DNA of 64,000 nt from Allocoprococcus comes. GTDB lineage: Bacteria > Bacillota > Clostridia > Lachnospirales > Lachnospiraceae. The position numbers and the translations under genes were made by a program. The DNA lies in contig NZ_JAAIMM010000007.1 of the NCBI RefSeq assembly GCF_013300725.1, positions 1 to 64,000 of the forward strand. The letters are read 5' to 3'. Under the pieces are notes generated by a model that was not told where the DNA came from, made no database searches, and saw only the letters and a list, made by a program, of their open reading frames with translations. Positions within the stretch are counted from its first letter, which is position 1. Every line of letters begins with the position of its first letter. Shown piece by piece: positions 51,530-59,403 of this stretch.

Positions 51530-52651
51530 ATGAGTAAAAATACACCATTTCGTTATGATTATGTAGGAAGTTTTTTAAGACCGGAAACACTGAAAAGAGC
51601 AAGAAGAGATTTTGAAGAAGGAAAGATTTCAAAAGAAGAACTGACAAAAGTAGAGGATGCTGCAATTTTAGACCTGGTAGAGAAGCAGAAAAAAGCCGGA
51701 TATCGTGTGATCACAGACGGCGAGTTCAGAAGAGCAACCTGGCATCTTGATTTCATGTGGGGATTTAACGGGGTAGGACATGAGCCGACTAAGACCGGAC
51801 TTCCGTTCCACGGTGAAGCTGCAATGATCGATGATACTTATCTGACTGGAAAAATTTCCGTAGATCAGCATCCATTTGTAGAACATTTTAAATTTGTAAA
51901 GGCACTGGAAGATGAAAATACAGTAGCAAAGCAGACGATCCCGGCACCGGCACAGTTCCTGGAACAGTTTATTATGCCAATGTCCCTTCCGAATACCAAT
52001 CAGTATTATCCGGATGTGGAAGAACTGGCAGAAGATATCGCAAATGGATATAAGAAAGTTATTCGTGACCTGTATGATGCGGGCTGTAGAAACATTCAGT
52101 TGGATGACTGTTCATGGGGAATGTGTGTAGATCCACATGCTACAGCAATTTTCGGAACCGATGAAGCCGGACTTCAGAAAATCATGGAACAGCTTCTTGC
52201 TATCAATAACCGTGCAATTGAGGGAGCGCCGGAGGACCTGGTGATCAACACGCATGTATGCCGTGGAAATTTCCATTCTACTTATGCAAGCAGCGGTGCG
52301 TATGACTGTGTGGCAGAAACTTTATTTGCCCGTGAAAATGTAAGTGCATATTATCTGGAATTTGATGATGCGCGTTCTGGTGGATTTGAGCCGCTGAAGA
52401 GTGTAAATGGTGATAAAAAAGTGGTTCTCGGTCTGATTACAACCAAGTCATCAAAGCTGGAAGATAAGGAAGACGTAATTAAAAGAATTCATGAGGCTGC
52501 AAAATATGTCCCACTTGAAAGACTGTATTTAAGCCCACAGTGTGGATTTGCTTCCTGTGAAATCGGAAATAAGCTGACAGAAGAAGAACAGTGGAAGAAA
52601 CTTGCACTTGTAAAAGAAATTGCAGAGGAAGTCTGGGGAGAAGAAAAATAA
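51530..52651 (+). CDS. MetE C-terminal-like methionine synthase family protein
   Basis: A 373-residue cobalamin-independent methyltransferase, corresponding to the catalytic C-terminal half of MetE, as in YxjG/YxjH of Bacillus. Zinc ligands are NTHVCRGN (His and Cys, near residue 245) and SPQCGFAS (Cys, near 343). The N-terminal half of MetE is absent, so the methyl donor may not be the usual folate. The start at MSKNTPF follows GGAGAGCTATATT; the frame is open 28 codons further upstream. Control by the divergent LysR protein is inferred. Confidence 0.9.
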   Translation: MSKNTPFRYDYVGSFLRPETLKRARRDFEEGKISKEELTKVEDAAILDLVEKQKKAGYRVITDGEFRRATWHLDFMWGFNGVGHEPTKTGLPFHGEAAMIDDTYLTGKISVDQHPFVEHFKFVKALEDENTVAKQTIPAPAQFLEQFIMPMSLPNTNQYYPDVEELAEDIANGYKKVIRDLYDAGCRNIQLDDCSWGMCVDPHATAIFGTDEAGLQKIMEQLLAINNRAIEGAPEDLVINTHVCRGNFHSTYASSGAYDCVAETLFARENVSAYYLEFDDARSGGFEPLKSVNGDKKVVLGLITTKSSKLEDKEDVIKRIHEAAKYVPLERLYLSPQCGFASCEIGNKLTEEEQWKKLALVKEIAEEVWGEEK

Positions 52652-52740
52652 TCCGGATATAAAAATTTAAGAAAATAGTAGGTACAGCTCCTTTTGAATC
52701 GTGTTACAATAAGAACAGATTTGAAAGGAGCTGAAAATTT

Positions 52741-53265
52741 ATGAATGAAGTAATCAAAAACATGGAAGAGCGCAGAAGCGTCCGCAGCTACAAACCGGAT
52801 ATGATCAGTAAAGAAGATCTGGATGCGATCATTGAGGCTGGAACTTATGCGGCAACAGGAATGGGGATGCAGTCACCGATCATCGTAGCAGTGACCGATA
52901 AAGCAACGAGAGATCAGCTCTCTGCAATGAATGCAAAGATCATGGGAACAGATACAGATCCATTTTATGGAGCACCGGTAGTTCTTATTGTACTTGCAGA
53001 CAAGGCAAGACCAACTTATCTTTATGATGGAAGCCTTGTGATGGGGAATCTGATGAATGCGGCACATTCTCTTGGAATCGGAAGCTGTTGGATTCACCGT
53101 GCAAAAGAAGAATTTGAATCTGAGGAAGGAAAGGCTCTTTTGAAAAAATGGGGAATCGAAGGAGACTATGAAGGAATTGGACATTGTGTGCTCGGATATG
53201 CGGCAGCAGAACTTCCTGTAGCTAAACCGAGAAAAGAAAACTATGTCTATTATGCAGAAGCATAG
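52741..53265 (+). CDS. Nitroreductase-family protein
   Basis: A 174-residue FMN-dependent oxidoreductase. The N-terminal ERRSVRSYKPDMISKEDLDAI is the FMN-binding start of the family, and GIGSCWIHRAKEEF near residue 118 is the second flavin block. Substrates in vivo are unknown. The start follows GAAAGGAGCTGAAAATT. A radical SAM gene follows after 11 bases, and the two may be co-transcribed. Confidence 0.92.
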   Translation: MNEVIKNMEERRSVRSYKPDMISKEDLDAIIEAGTYAATGMGMQSPIIVAVTDKATRDQLSAMNAKIMGTDTDPFYGAPVVLIVLADKARPTYLYDGSLVMGNLMNAAHSLGIGSCWIHRAKEEFESEEGKALLKKWGIEGDYEGIGHCVLGYAAAELPVAKPRKENYVYYAEA

Positions 53266-53276
53266 GAGTGTGATGT

Positions 53277-54227
53277 ATGGATTACGAAGGACAGATTTGC
53301 CGGGCACCGATGGAGAGAAGTTCTTTTATGCTTCCGGTAATGGTTGGATGTTCATACAACCAGTGTAAGTTCTGCAATTTATTCCGGCATCTGAAGTATC
53401 GGGAGCTTCCGATAGAGCAGATTGAAGAGGAACTTAAGAGAGTTCGTGATCTGAATGGAAAGCCGAAAAAGATCTTTCTGGGGGATGGCAATGCGTTTGG
53501 CCTGAAGACGGAGAAATTGTATGAGATTCTGGATCGGATCGCATATTACTTCCCGGAATGTGAAGGGGTCAATATGGATGCAACCGTTACAAGTATTTTA
53601 CATAAAAGCCAGGAAGAACTGGAAATGCTTGCAGCAAAAAAAGTAAAGCATCTGTATCTTGGAATTGAAAGCGGATTGGATGATGTACTGAAATTTATGA
53701 AAAAGGATCATGATCTGGGACAGGCGTATCAGGCAATTGACAGGCTTCATGAAGCAGGACTGATCTATGATGCACATATTATGACCGGAGTCGCAGGAAA
53801 AGGAAGAGGAATGGAAAATGCAGAAGCACTGGCGCAGTTCCTGAACAGGACCAATCCGGCGCATGTAGTGAATTTTTCCATGTTTCTGCATAAAGAAGTT
53901 CCGTTGTATGAAGATATACGGCAAGGTACTTTTGTTCCGGCAGATGAGCTGGAAACAATTCGTGAAGAATATCATCTGATCGAGAGGATCGCACCGGAAA
54001 AAGCAGGAGCAAATATTTTATATGATGGTTTTCATGACTTTATCCATGTGAGAGTCAGAGGACATCTTCCGGGTGATAAAGAAAAAATGCTTGCCAAATT
54101 AAGCGGTATCATTCAGGAATATGAGGGAAAAGAACCGGTTTATTCCTTTGTACAGGGGGAATGCCCGGATCTGGAATACTGTGATGATGGTAAGGCAGTA
54201 TGGGATATGGACCGGAAGACTTCATAG
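53277..54227 (+). CDS. Radical SAM protein with CX4CX2C cluster motif
   Basis: A 316-residue radical SAM enzyme. The cluster motif near residue 25 is GCSYNQCKFCNLF, that is C-x4-C-x2-C rather than the usual C-x3-C-x2-C. A SAM-binding GDGN and the strand NMDATVTS follow, with a TIM-barrel pattern to about residue 230 (YLGIESGLDDVLKFMKK). No B12 or SPASM domain. Substrate unknown. The start follows GGAGTGTGATGT. Operon with the nitroreductase is likely. Confidence 0.88.
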   Translation: MDYEGQICRAPMERSSFMLPVMVGCSYNQCKFCNLFRHLKYRELPIEQIEEELKRVRDLNGKPKKIFLGDGNAFGLKTEKLYEILDRIAYYFPECEGVNMDATVTSILHKSQEELEMLAAKKVKHLYLGIESGLDDVLKFMKKDHDLGQAYQAIDRLHEAGLIYDAHIMTGVAGKGRGMENAEALAQFLNRTNPAHVVNFSMFLHKEVPLYEDIRQGTFVPADELETIREEYHLIERIAPEKAGANILYDGFHDFIHVRVRGHLPGDKEKMLAKLSGIIQEYEGKEPVYSFVQGECPDLEYCDDGKAVWDMDRKTS

Positions 54228-54306
54228 AATCTGCTGTATTATGAATCGGCAGAAATTGAGCGCGTCATCAGGCGCGCTCTTGAATTTGGAACAGATAATA
54301 TGTCAT

Positions 54307-54348
54307 AAAAAATCCACTGTATCTGATCTTTCAGCTACAGTGGATTTT
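54307..54348. terminator. Bidirectional terminator
   Basis: ATCCACTGTA pairs with TACAGTGGAT, flanked by an A6 run on the left and T4 on the right. It ends the radical SAM transcript on + and the repeat-array transcript on -. Confidence 0.85.
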
Positions 54349-54452
54349 AATTTGATCCATCCATTGGATTATCCTCCTTATTCACTTCTTATCTATCTGA
54401 AACTATTATCTCAAATAGTTTTTTCTATATAAATTTCAATTATTATGCCATT

Positions 54453-54800
54453 GGTCTGTACCTCTTACTCTCATTGATTTGATATTGTATAAATTATCTT
54501 GCCATTGGTCTGTACCTCTTGCTTTCATCAGATTTGTTCTGGTTTTAAATTATGTTCCTTTTGGTCCATACCTCTTACTTTCATTAGATTTGTTCTGGCT
54601 TTAAATTAAGTTTCCGGTGGTCTGTACCTCTTACTTTCTTTAGATTTTGTTCTGGTTTTAAATTATGTTCCTTTTGGTCCGTACCTCTTACTTTCATTAG
54701 ATTTGTCCGAGTTTTAAATTAAGTGTCCTTTGGTCCATACCTCTTACTTTCTTAGACTTTGGAGTTAAGATTAAGTTTCTGGTGGTCCGTCCTCCTTTTG
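54453..54800. repeat. Seven-copy tandem repeat, about 56-bp period
   Basis: Plus-strand motif GGTCYRTACCTCTTRCT starts at 54453, 54507, 54563, 54619, 54676, 54732 and, degenerate, 54784. Spacings are 54, 56, 56, 57, 56 and 52, so not a coding periodicity. The remainder of each unit (ATTAGATTTGTTCTGG, TTTTAAATTA) is also partly conserved in the middle copies. Confidence 0.9.
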
Positions 54801-54813
54801 TTTTGTTGATATT

Positions 54814-54842
54814 ATAATATCGCATAAAATGCAAAATGTCAA
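54814..54842 (-). promoter_or_regulatory. Strong minus-strand promoter of the repeat array
   Basis: Minus strand: perfect TTGACA (54842-54837), 17-bp spacer, TATTAT (54819-54814). It points into the repeat array and away from the CmpB-like gene. Confidence 0.75.
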
Positions 54843-54962
54843 TAAAAATTCTGAAAAAAATAAAATAATTTTAAATATATGAAATAAATGCGGAATGCAG
54901 ATAAAAAATAGAGAAATATATATGCTAAACAAATGAATATACAGAAAAAACGATTGGTGTTA

Positions 54963-55037
54963 TATAATATCTTTACGGATAAAATCCCAATTGTAAGTTC
55001 ATGGTTGGCATGATAAGATGATACCATGAATTTACAA
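54963..55037 (+). promoter_or_regulatory. Promoter -10 and leader hairpin of the CmpB-like gene
   Basis: TATAAT at 54963-54968. The leader contains TTGTAAGTTCATGGT (54991-55005), which pairs with ACCATGAATTTACAA (55023-55037) with one mismatch. The 3' arm runs into the ribosome site AAAGGAG at 55036-55042, so the hairpin could hinder translation. Confidence 0.55.
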
Positions 55038-55048
55038 AGGAGAAGACT

Positions 55049-56365
55049 ATGAATCACTATACTGGATATGAATTATTGTGGCTCTTTTTCATTTATTCTT
55101 TTGGCGGATGGGTATTAGAAACGATATCGGCAACTTTGAAGCAGAAAAAGTTCGCCAACCGTGGACTGGTTAACGGACCGTTTTGTGTGTTGTATGGTCT
55201 GACGGCAATTGCGATGACGATCGGCTTGCAGGAACTTCGTGGAGTCTGGCTGTTCATTTTTGCAGCTGTTTATGCGACTGTGGCAGAATGGGTCAGCGGT
55301 CATCTGATTGAAAAAGCGTTTAAGGCGAGATGGTGGGATTATTCAAACATCAAATGGAACCTGGATGGATATATCTGTCTTCCGGTTTCATTGTTTTGGG
55401 GTGCGCTCGGTTATCTTGCTGTAAGATGGTGCAATGGGATCACGCTGATTTTGTTACATCTCTTGCCGAAGCTTTTGATGCATATTGTACTTCTGATATT
55501 GATCGGGGTACTTTTTATTGATATCTTTGGTTCCTTTATGCTACTTACCGGAAAGAGTAAGAATCCGGAGCGATGGATCGCAACGGATGCCGGGATGGAC
55601 AAGATCAGTGCCAGGATTGCAGGAAAGATTGTCAGAAGTCTGGAAAAACGTCTGAAAAAAGCGTATCCAAAGGCAAGAAAAATCGAAGAAGAGATCCGGG
55701 AAGAGGACGAAGAAGAAGTATTCGCAAAAGGATGCGGCTTTTATAAAATCGTGATGCTGTTTATGATCGGTGCTTTTCTGGGAGATATCACGGAAACAAT
55801 TTTCTGCCGTGTGACGGCAGGGGTATGGATGAGCAGAAGCAGTGTGGTCTGGGGACCGTTCAGCATTGTCTGGGGACTTGCAATCGCACTTGTTACGGCA
55901 CTTTTATACAAGTATAAGGATAAAGGGGATCGTTTTCTATTCCTTACGGGGACACTGCTTGGTGGTGCGTATGAGTATCTCTGTAGCGTGTTTACGGAAC
56001 TTGTATTTGGAAAAGTGTTCTGGGATTACAGCAAGATCCCGTTTAACCTGGGAGGACGAATTAATCTGCTTTACTGTTTTTTCTGGGGAATTGCTGCAGT
56101 TGTATGGTTTAAAATATTATTTCCGCCAGTGGAAAAATGGATTGAGAAAATACCGGCAGTTGCAGGAAAGCTTTTGACCTGGTTTTTATTAGTATTTATG
56201 GTCTGCAATATTCTGGTATCCTGTGTGGCACTGGTAAGATATGATGAAAGAGGAAATGGTGTACAGGCGACGAATGTTGTCCAAAAATGGGCGGATGTGC
56301 ATTATGATGATGCAAAGATGAAAAAGATTTACCCGAATGCGAAGACGACGGAAGCAAAGAAATAA
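55049..56365 (+). CDS. Duplicated CmpB-like (putative ABC-type) membrane protein
   Basis: A 438-residue membrane protein made of two related halves of the CmpB/PF06541 type. The first (about 1-170) has FFIYSFGGWVLET and WWDYSNIKWNLDGYICLP. The second (about 225-395) has FMIGAFLGDITETIF and VFWDYSKIPFNLGGRINLL. The shared WDYS-x-(I/K)-(P/K)-(F/W)-NL-x-G motif shows internal duplication. A basic cytoplasmic linker joins the halves. No ATPase is nearby, so the ABC label is uncertain. The start follows AAAGGAGAAGACT. Confidence 0.85.
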   Translation: MNHYTGYELLWLFFIYSFGGWVLETISATLKQKKFANRGLVNGPFCVLYGLTAIAMTIGLQELRGVWLFIFAAVYATVAEWVSGHLIEKAFKARWWDYSNIKWNLDGYICLPVSLFWGALGYLAVRWCNGITLILLHLLPKLLMHIVLLILIGVLFIDIFGSFMLLTGKSKNPERWIATDAGMDKISARIAGKIVRSLEKRLKKAYPKARKIEEEIREEDEEEVFAKGCGFYKIVMLFMIGAFLGDITETIFCRVTAGVWMSRSSVVWGPFSIVWGLAIALVTALLYKYKDKGDRFLFLTGTLLGGAYEYLCSVFTELVFGKVFWDYSKIPFNLGGRINLLYCFFWGIAAVVWFKILFPPVEKWIEKIPAVAGKLLTWFLLVFMVCNILVSCVALVRYDERGNGVQATNVVQKWADVHYDDAKMKKIYPNAKTTEAKK

Positions 56366-56460
56366 ATGAAATCATATTGACAAATTTCTATGTGAAGAGT
56401 AAGATGCAGTTAAAGAACCGGTGTAAGAAATGTTTTGCACCGGTTAAAAAATGAAAAATA

Positions 56461-56478
56461 TATAGAAATATTTCTATA
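56461..56478. promoter_or_regulatory. ArsR/SmtB-type operator palindrome
   Basis: TATAGAAATATTTCTATA is a perfect 18-bp palindrome 22 bases upstream of the permease start. ArsR-family repressors bind AT-rich palindromes of this kind, and an arsR gene is in the operon. A further TTTCTAT half-site follows. Confidence 0.65.
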
Positions 56479-56499
56479 TTTCTATGGGAAGGAGAGAAA

Positions 56500-57501
56500 A
56501 TGAAAGCAGTAAAAACCGGATGGGATTTTTTTCGGGATCAGATCCTTGGAATGCGCTGGCTAAAGGATCTGGTTGGAAAACTTCTTGCCAAAGCCGGATT
56601 GGGAGAGGGGAGATTCCCGGGCGAATTTCTCCATTTTTTCCTGTATGATATCATCAAAATTTTTGTGTTGCTTGCAGTGCTGATCTTTTTGATATCGTAT
56701 ATTCAAAGCTATTTTCCACCGGAGAGAAGCAGGAAGATCATGGGAAAATTTCATGGAATCTGGGCGAATCTGATCGGGGCACTTCTTGGGACGGTGACAC
56801 CGTTCTGTTCCTGCTCATCAATTCCGATTTTTATGGGATTTACCAGTGCAGGGCTGCCGCTGGGAGTTACCTTTTCGTTTCTGATCTCATCTCCGATGGT
56901 GGATTTGGGATCACTGGTTCTGCTGATGAGCGTATTTGGCGGTAAGATTGCATTTGCGTATGTGATTGTTGGACTGGTCATAGCAGTTACAGGTGGAACG
57001 ATCATTGAGAGACTGCATATGGAAGATCAGGTGGCAGATTTTATCCGCCAGGCACCGAATGTGGAGGTAGAATCACCGTCACTTACAGTAGCTGACCGTA
57101 TGGATTATGCAAAAAATCAGGTTGTGTCTACCGTTAAAAAGGTAGCGCCGTATATCGTTGCCGGAGTTATCATTGGGGCAGCCATCCACAATCTGATCCC
57201 AGGGCATATCGTTCGCAGCATTCTTGGAAAGCAGACCTGGTATGCAGTGCCACTGGCAACAGCAGTAGGTGTTCCGATGTATGCAGACATTTTCGGAACC
57301 ATCCCGGTTGCAGAAAGCCTGCTGGCAAAAGGTGCAGGACTTGGAACGATTCTTTCGTTTATGATGGCAGTGACAACCCTTTCACTTCCATCTATGGTAA
57401 TGCTGTCAAAAGCGATCAAGAAAAAACTGCTCGGAACATTCATTGGGATTGTCTGTATCGGAATAATCATTGTGGGGTATGGGGGAAATGTGATAATATA
57501 G
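56500..57501 (+). CDS. ArsP/DUF318-type permease
   Basis: A 333-residue membrane protein with about eight helices of the PF03773 permease family, whose ArsP members export organoarsenicals. Conserved cysteines lie in TVTPFCSCSSIPIFMGFTSAG (near residue 101). The second half repeats the theme with GVPMYADIFGTIPVAESLLAKG (near 257). The start follows GGGAAGGAGAGAAA. It is the first gene of a set with ArsR, a CobW-type GTPase and a mini-thioredoxin; metal or metalloid export is likely but the ion is not fixed. Confidence 0.88.
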   Translation: MKAVKTGWDFFRDQILGMRWLKDLVGKLLAKAGLGEGRFPGEFLHFFLYDIIKIFVLLAVLIFLISYIQSYFPPERSRKIMGKFHGIWANLIGALLGTVTPFCSCSSIPIFMGFTSAGLPLGVTFSFLISSPMVDLGSLVLLMSVFGGKIAFAYVIVGLVIAVTGGTIIERLHMEDQVADFIRQAPNVEVESPSLTVADRMDYAKNQVVSTVKKVAPYIVAGVIIGAAIHNLIPGHIVRSILGKQTWYAVPLATAVGVPMYADIFGTIPVAESLLAKGAGLGTILSFMMAVTTLSLPSMVMLSKAIKKKLLGTFIGIVCIGIIIVGYGGNVII

Positions 57502-57559
57502 GGGAGCAAATTCAAAAGACTTTCATGCTTGCATGAAAAGGATTTTGAACTTGCTCCCC
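57501..57559 (+). terminator. Long hairpin behind the permease gene
   Basis: GGGGAGCAA..TTCAAAA (57501-57517) pairs with TTTTGAAC.TTGCTCCCC (57543-57559), enclosing TTTCATGC/GCATGAAA. No T-run follows on +, so it may be a processing or partial terminator structure. Confidence 0.55.
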
Positions 57560-57617
57560 GCCGGACATGAGGAAGGAGCGATTTACGAAGTAAATCAGCG
57601 GATTCCGAATGGACGAA

Positions 57618-57710
57618 GGATTGCGTGAGCAGCAACGCTGCGGAGCAATCCGTAATATTATCAAAAGTAGTGGGGAAATTCAAAGATCATTCATGCTTGC
57701 ATGAAAAGGG
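57618..57710. repeat. Palindromic repeat region before arsR
   Basis: GGATTGC ... GCAATCC hairpin (57618-57652), then a partial second copy (57672-57710) of the ATTCAAA ... TTCATGCTTGCATGAAAAGG segment first seen at 57509-57541. These are duplicated hairpins within the 241-base gap between permease and arsR. Confidence 0.55.
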
Positions 57711-57742
57711 AAAAGATTTACATTACCCGAGGTGACAGAAAA

Positions 57743-58075
57743 ATGCAGATAGATTATGAAAAATATGCCCGTATATTCAAAGTAATGTCGGATCCGAAAC
57801 GTCTGAAGATCATCGACATGTTATCCGAAGGAGAACTATGCGCCTGCAAGATCCTGGAGGAATTTCACATCACACAGCCAACCTTATCACACGATATGAA
57901 GCTGATGTGCGATCTGGGAATTGTGAAGGCACGCAAAGAAGGAAAATGGATGCAGTATTCTCTGGATCTGGATGTGATGAATGAGGTTTACAAGACGGTT
58001 GGGCGGCTGATGATCCCGAGAGATTATGCAGGGCTTTTAAATTGCAATTGTAATACAGAAAAGGAAGAAAAATAA
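57743..58075 (+). CDS. ArsR-family metalloregulator
   Basis: A 110-residue winged-helix repressor. ELCACKILEEF near residue 32 carries the vicinal Cys pair of the ArsR arsenic site, followed by the recognition helix TQPTLSHDMKLMCDLGIV. Additional cysteines at the C-terminus (LNCNCNTEKEEK) may add metal ligands. The start at MQIDYEKY follows GAGGTGACAGAAAA; an upstream extension is unlikely. It probably binds the palindrome at 56461 and is released by a thiophilic metal(loid). Confidence 0.92.
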   Translation: MQIDYEKYARIFKVMSDPKRLKIIDMLSEGELCACKILEEFHITQPTLSHDMKLMCDLGIVKARKEGKWMQYSLDLDVMNEVYKTVGRLMIPRDYAGLLNCNCNTEKEEK

Positions 58076-58137
58076 GTTGCAGCTGCAGCAGAGCAAATCA
58101 GGGTGCAGTTGCAGTATAGAAAAAGGAGAAATGAATC

Positions 58138-59070
58138 ATGAGTAAGATTAAATTGTATTTTCTGACGGGATTTCTGGGATCCGGCAAGACGACGATCCTC
58201 AGGAATCTGCTGGAAAATATGGAAGGAACAAAGGTTGGAGTGATCCAGGATGAACTGGGAAAGATCAGTATTGATGGAACCGTGCTTCAGAATAATGATA
58301 TCCAGATGGTAGAACTGAACCGGGGATCGATTTTCTGCAGCTGTCTGAGATTATCCTTTGTGGATGCGCTGGTTCAGATGTCCAGAAAAGGTCTGGAATA
58401 CGTGTTTGTAGAGAGCTCAGGGTTTGGAGATCCGTCCAATGCGGAAGAAATTCTTGCGGCGACGGAAGTGATGGCTCCGAATGCATATGATTTCAAAGGA
58501 TGTATCTGTCTGGTGGACTGCTATAATTTTCTGGATCAGGTCGAAGATTCAGAGACGATCGACCGGCAGCTTAAGCACTGCAATCTTGCAGTTCTGACGA
58601 AAATTGATCTGGTAGATGAGAACCGGATTGAGAAGGTGAAAGAGAAAGTGCGTGAGATCAATCCGGTCTGTCCGATCACGGAGAGTGCGAATGGAAATAT
58701 TGACCGTTCGTTTTATGATATGGATCTGATGCTGTATAAATGGGCAGAATGTGAGGATACTACGAATTCATCGAAAAATAAACCGAAGACATTTTCCATG
58801 GATTTCACAGGAGAGATCCAGAAGGAAAAGCTGGAAGCTTTCCTTGCGAAGATTGAACCGGATGTTTTCCGGGTAAAGGGATTCTTTAAAGTGGAAAAAG
58901 AAGGATGGGAAAAGGTTGACGTAGTTGGAAAAAAACGGGATTATGCACCTTATAAAGCCCAGCAGAAGTCTCAACTTGTATTTATTTCCAAAATCGGAAT
59001 CGCACTGATCCGCGAAATCGCAGCGGCGTGGGAAGAATGTGTGGGACTTCCTATGAAACTGAATAATTAA
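58138..59070 (+). CDS. CobW/P47K-family metallochaperone GTPase
   Basis: A 310-residue G3E GTPase. Walker A TGFLGSGKTT (about 10-19), a metal-site variant IFCSC (near residue 66, where related proteins have CxCC), VESSGFGDPS near 87, and G4 LTKIDLVDE near 155. The C-terminal CobW_C domain is about 210-310. Such proteins deliver Zn, Co or other metals. Context in an ArsR-controlled operon suggests metal(loid) handling. The start follows AAAAAGGAGAAATGAATC. Confidence 0.88.
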   Translation: MSKIKLYFLTGFLGSGKTTILRNLLENMEGTKVGVIQDELGKISIDGTVLQNNDIQMVELNRGSIFCSCLRLSFVDALVQMSRKGLEYVFVESSGFGDPSNAEEILAATEVMAPNAYDFKGCICLVDCYNFLDQVEDSETIDRQLKHCNLAVLTKIDLVDENRIEKVKEKVREINPVCPITESANGNIDRSFYDMDLMLYKWAECEDTTNSSKNKPKTFSMDFTGEIQKEKLEAFLAKIEPDVFRVKGFFKVEKEGWEKVDVVGKKRDYAPYKAQQKSQLVFISKIGIALIREIAAAWEECVGLPMKLNN

Positions 59071-59085
59071 ATCGGGAGGCTGGAT

Positions 59086-59319
59086 ATGAATATAAAAGTA
59101 ATTGGAAGCGGCTGCGAGAACTGTGATAAGACGAATGCAGTTGTGAAAGAATGTCTGGAGGAGCTTGGAATCGATACGGAGATTGAAAGAGTGACAGATC
59201 TGGTTGAGATTGTAAAACTGGGTGTGATGACGGCTCCTTCGGTGATGATAGATGGAAAACTGGTGGTTGCAGGGCAGGTCCCTTCAAAGAAACAGATGAT
59301 GAAAATACTGAAAAAATAG
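59086..59319 (+). CDS. Mini-thioredoxin with CENC active site
   Basis: A 77-residue thioredoxin-fold protein of the small redox-active disulfide protein 2 group. The active site GSGCENC (residues 7-13) is followed by the cis-Pro segment MTAPSVMIDGKLV (near 50). Homologues commonly lie beside DUF318/ArsP permeases and may reduce the metal(loid) or the permease cysteines. The start follows CGGGAGGCTGGAT. It is the last gene of the operon before a terminator. Confidence 0.9.
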   Translation: MNIKVIGSGCENCDKTNAVVKECLEELGIDTEIERVTDLVEIVKLGVMTAPSVMIDGKLVVAGQVPSKKQMMKILKK

Positions 59320-59326
59320 AAAAATG

Positions 59327-59368
59327 GGATGGATGCGGAGACTGGAAAGCGCATCCATCCTGTTTTTT
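59327..59368 (+). terminator. Terminator of the metal(loid) operon
   Basis: GGATGGATGCG (59327-59337) pairs perfectly with CGCATCCATCC (59350-59360), then TGTTTTTT. Confidence 0.9.
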
Positions 59369-59403
59369 CGTATACGATGAGCAAAGTGCAGCCTGTTCGA
59401 TTA

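Larger units (their letters stand above)
54302..54807 (-). ncRNA. Candidate repeat-array RNA
   Basis: An inferred minus-strand transcript of about 505 nt between a strong promoter (54814-54842) and a terminator (54307-54348, minus T6). It contains seven roughly 56-nt repeats (minus consensus AGTAAGAGGTACGGACC, then AAAGGAA, AATTTAAAACCAGAACAAATC) but no conserved reading frame. Near the 3' end AGGAGG precedes an ATG by 8 bases, opening only a 5-codon frame (MDGSN). No known RNA family recognised. Other possibilities are a regulatory leader or a decayed repeat peptide gene. Confidence 0.5.

Noticed and set aside
52685-52733. Possible ribosome-site-sequestering hairpin (CAGCTCCTTT with AAAGGAGCTG) before the nitroreductase gene
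   Set aside because: A TG-T-TACAAT -10 box lies between the two arms, so transcripts from that promoter would lack the 5' arm. It could matter only for read-through RNA.
54453-54800. CRISPR array
   Set aside because: The 52-57-bp period has a conserved part of only about 17 bases, and the intervening sequence is itself partly conserved rather than unique spacers. No cas genes are nearby.
54500-54800. Chain of overlapping micro-ORFs (TAATG junctions, MKVRGTDQ-like) on the minus strand of the repeat array
   Set aside because: Only some units keep the ATG and frames shift between units because the period is not a multiple of three; coding is unlikely.
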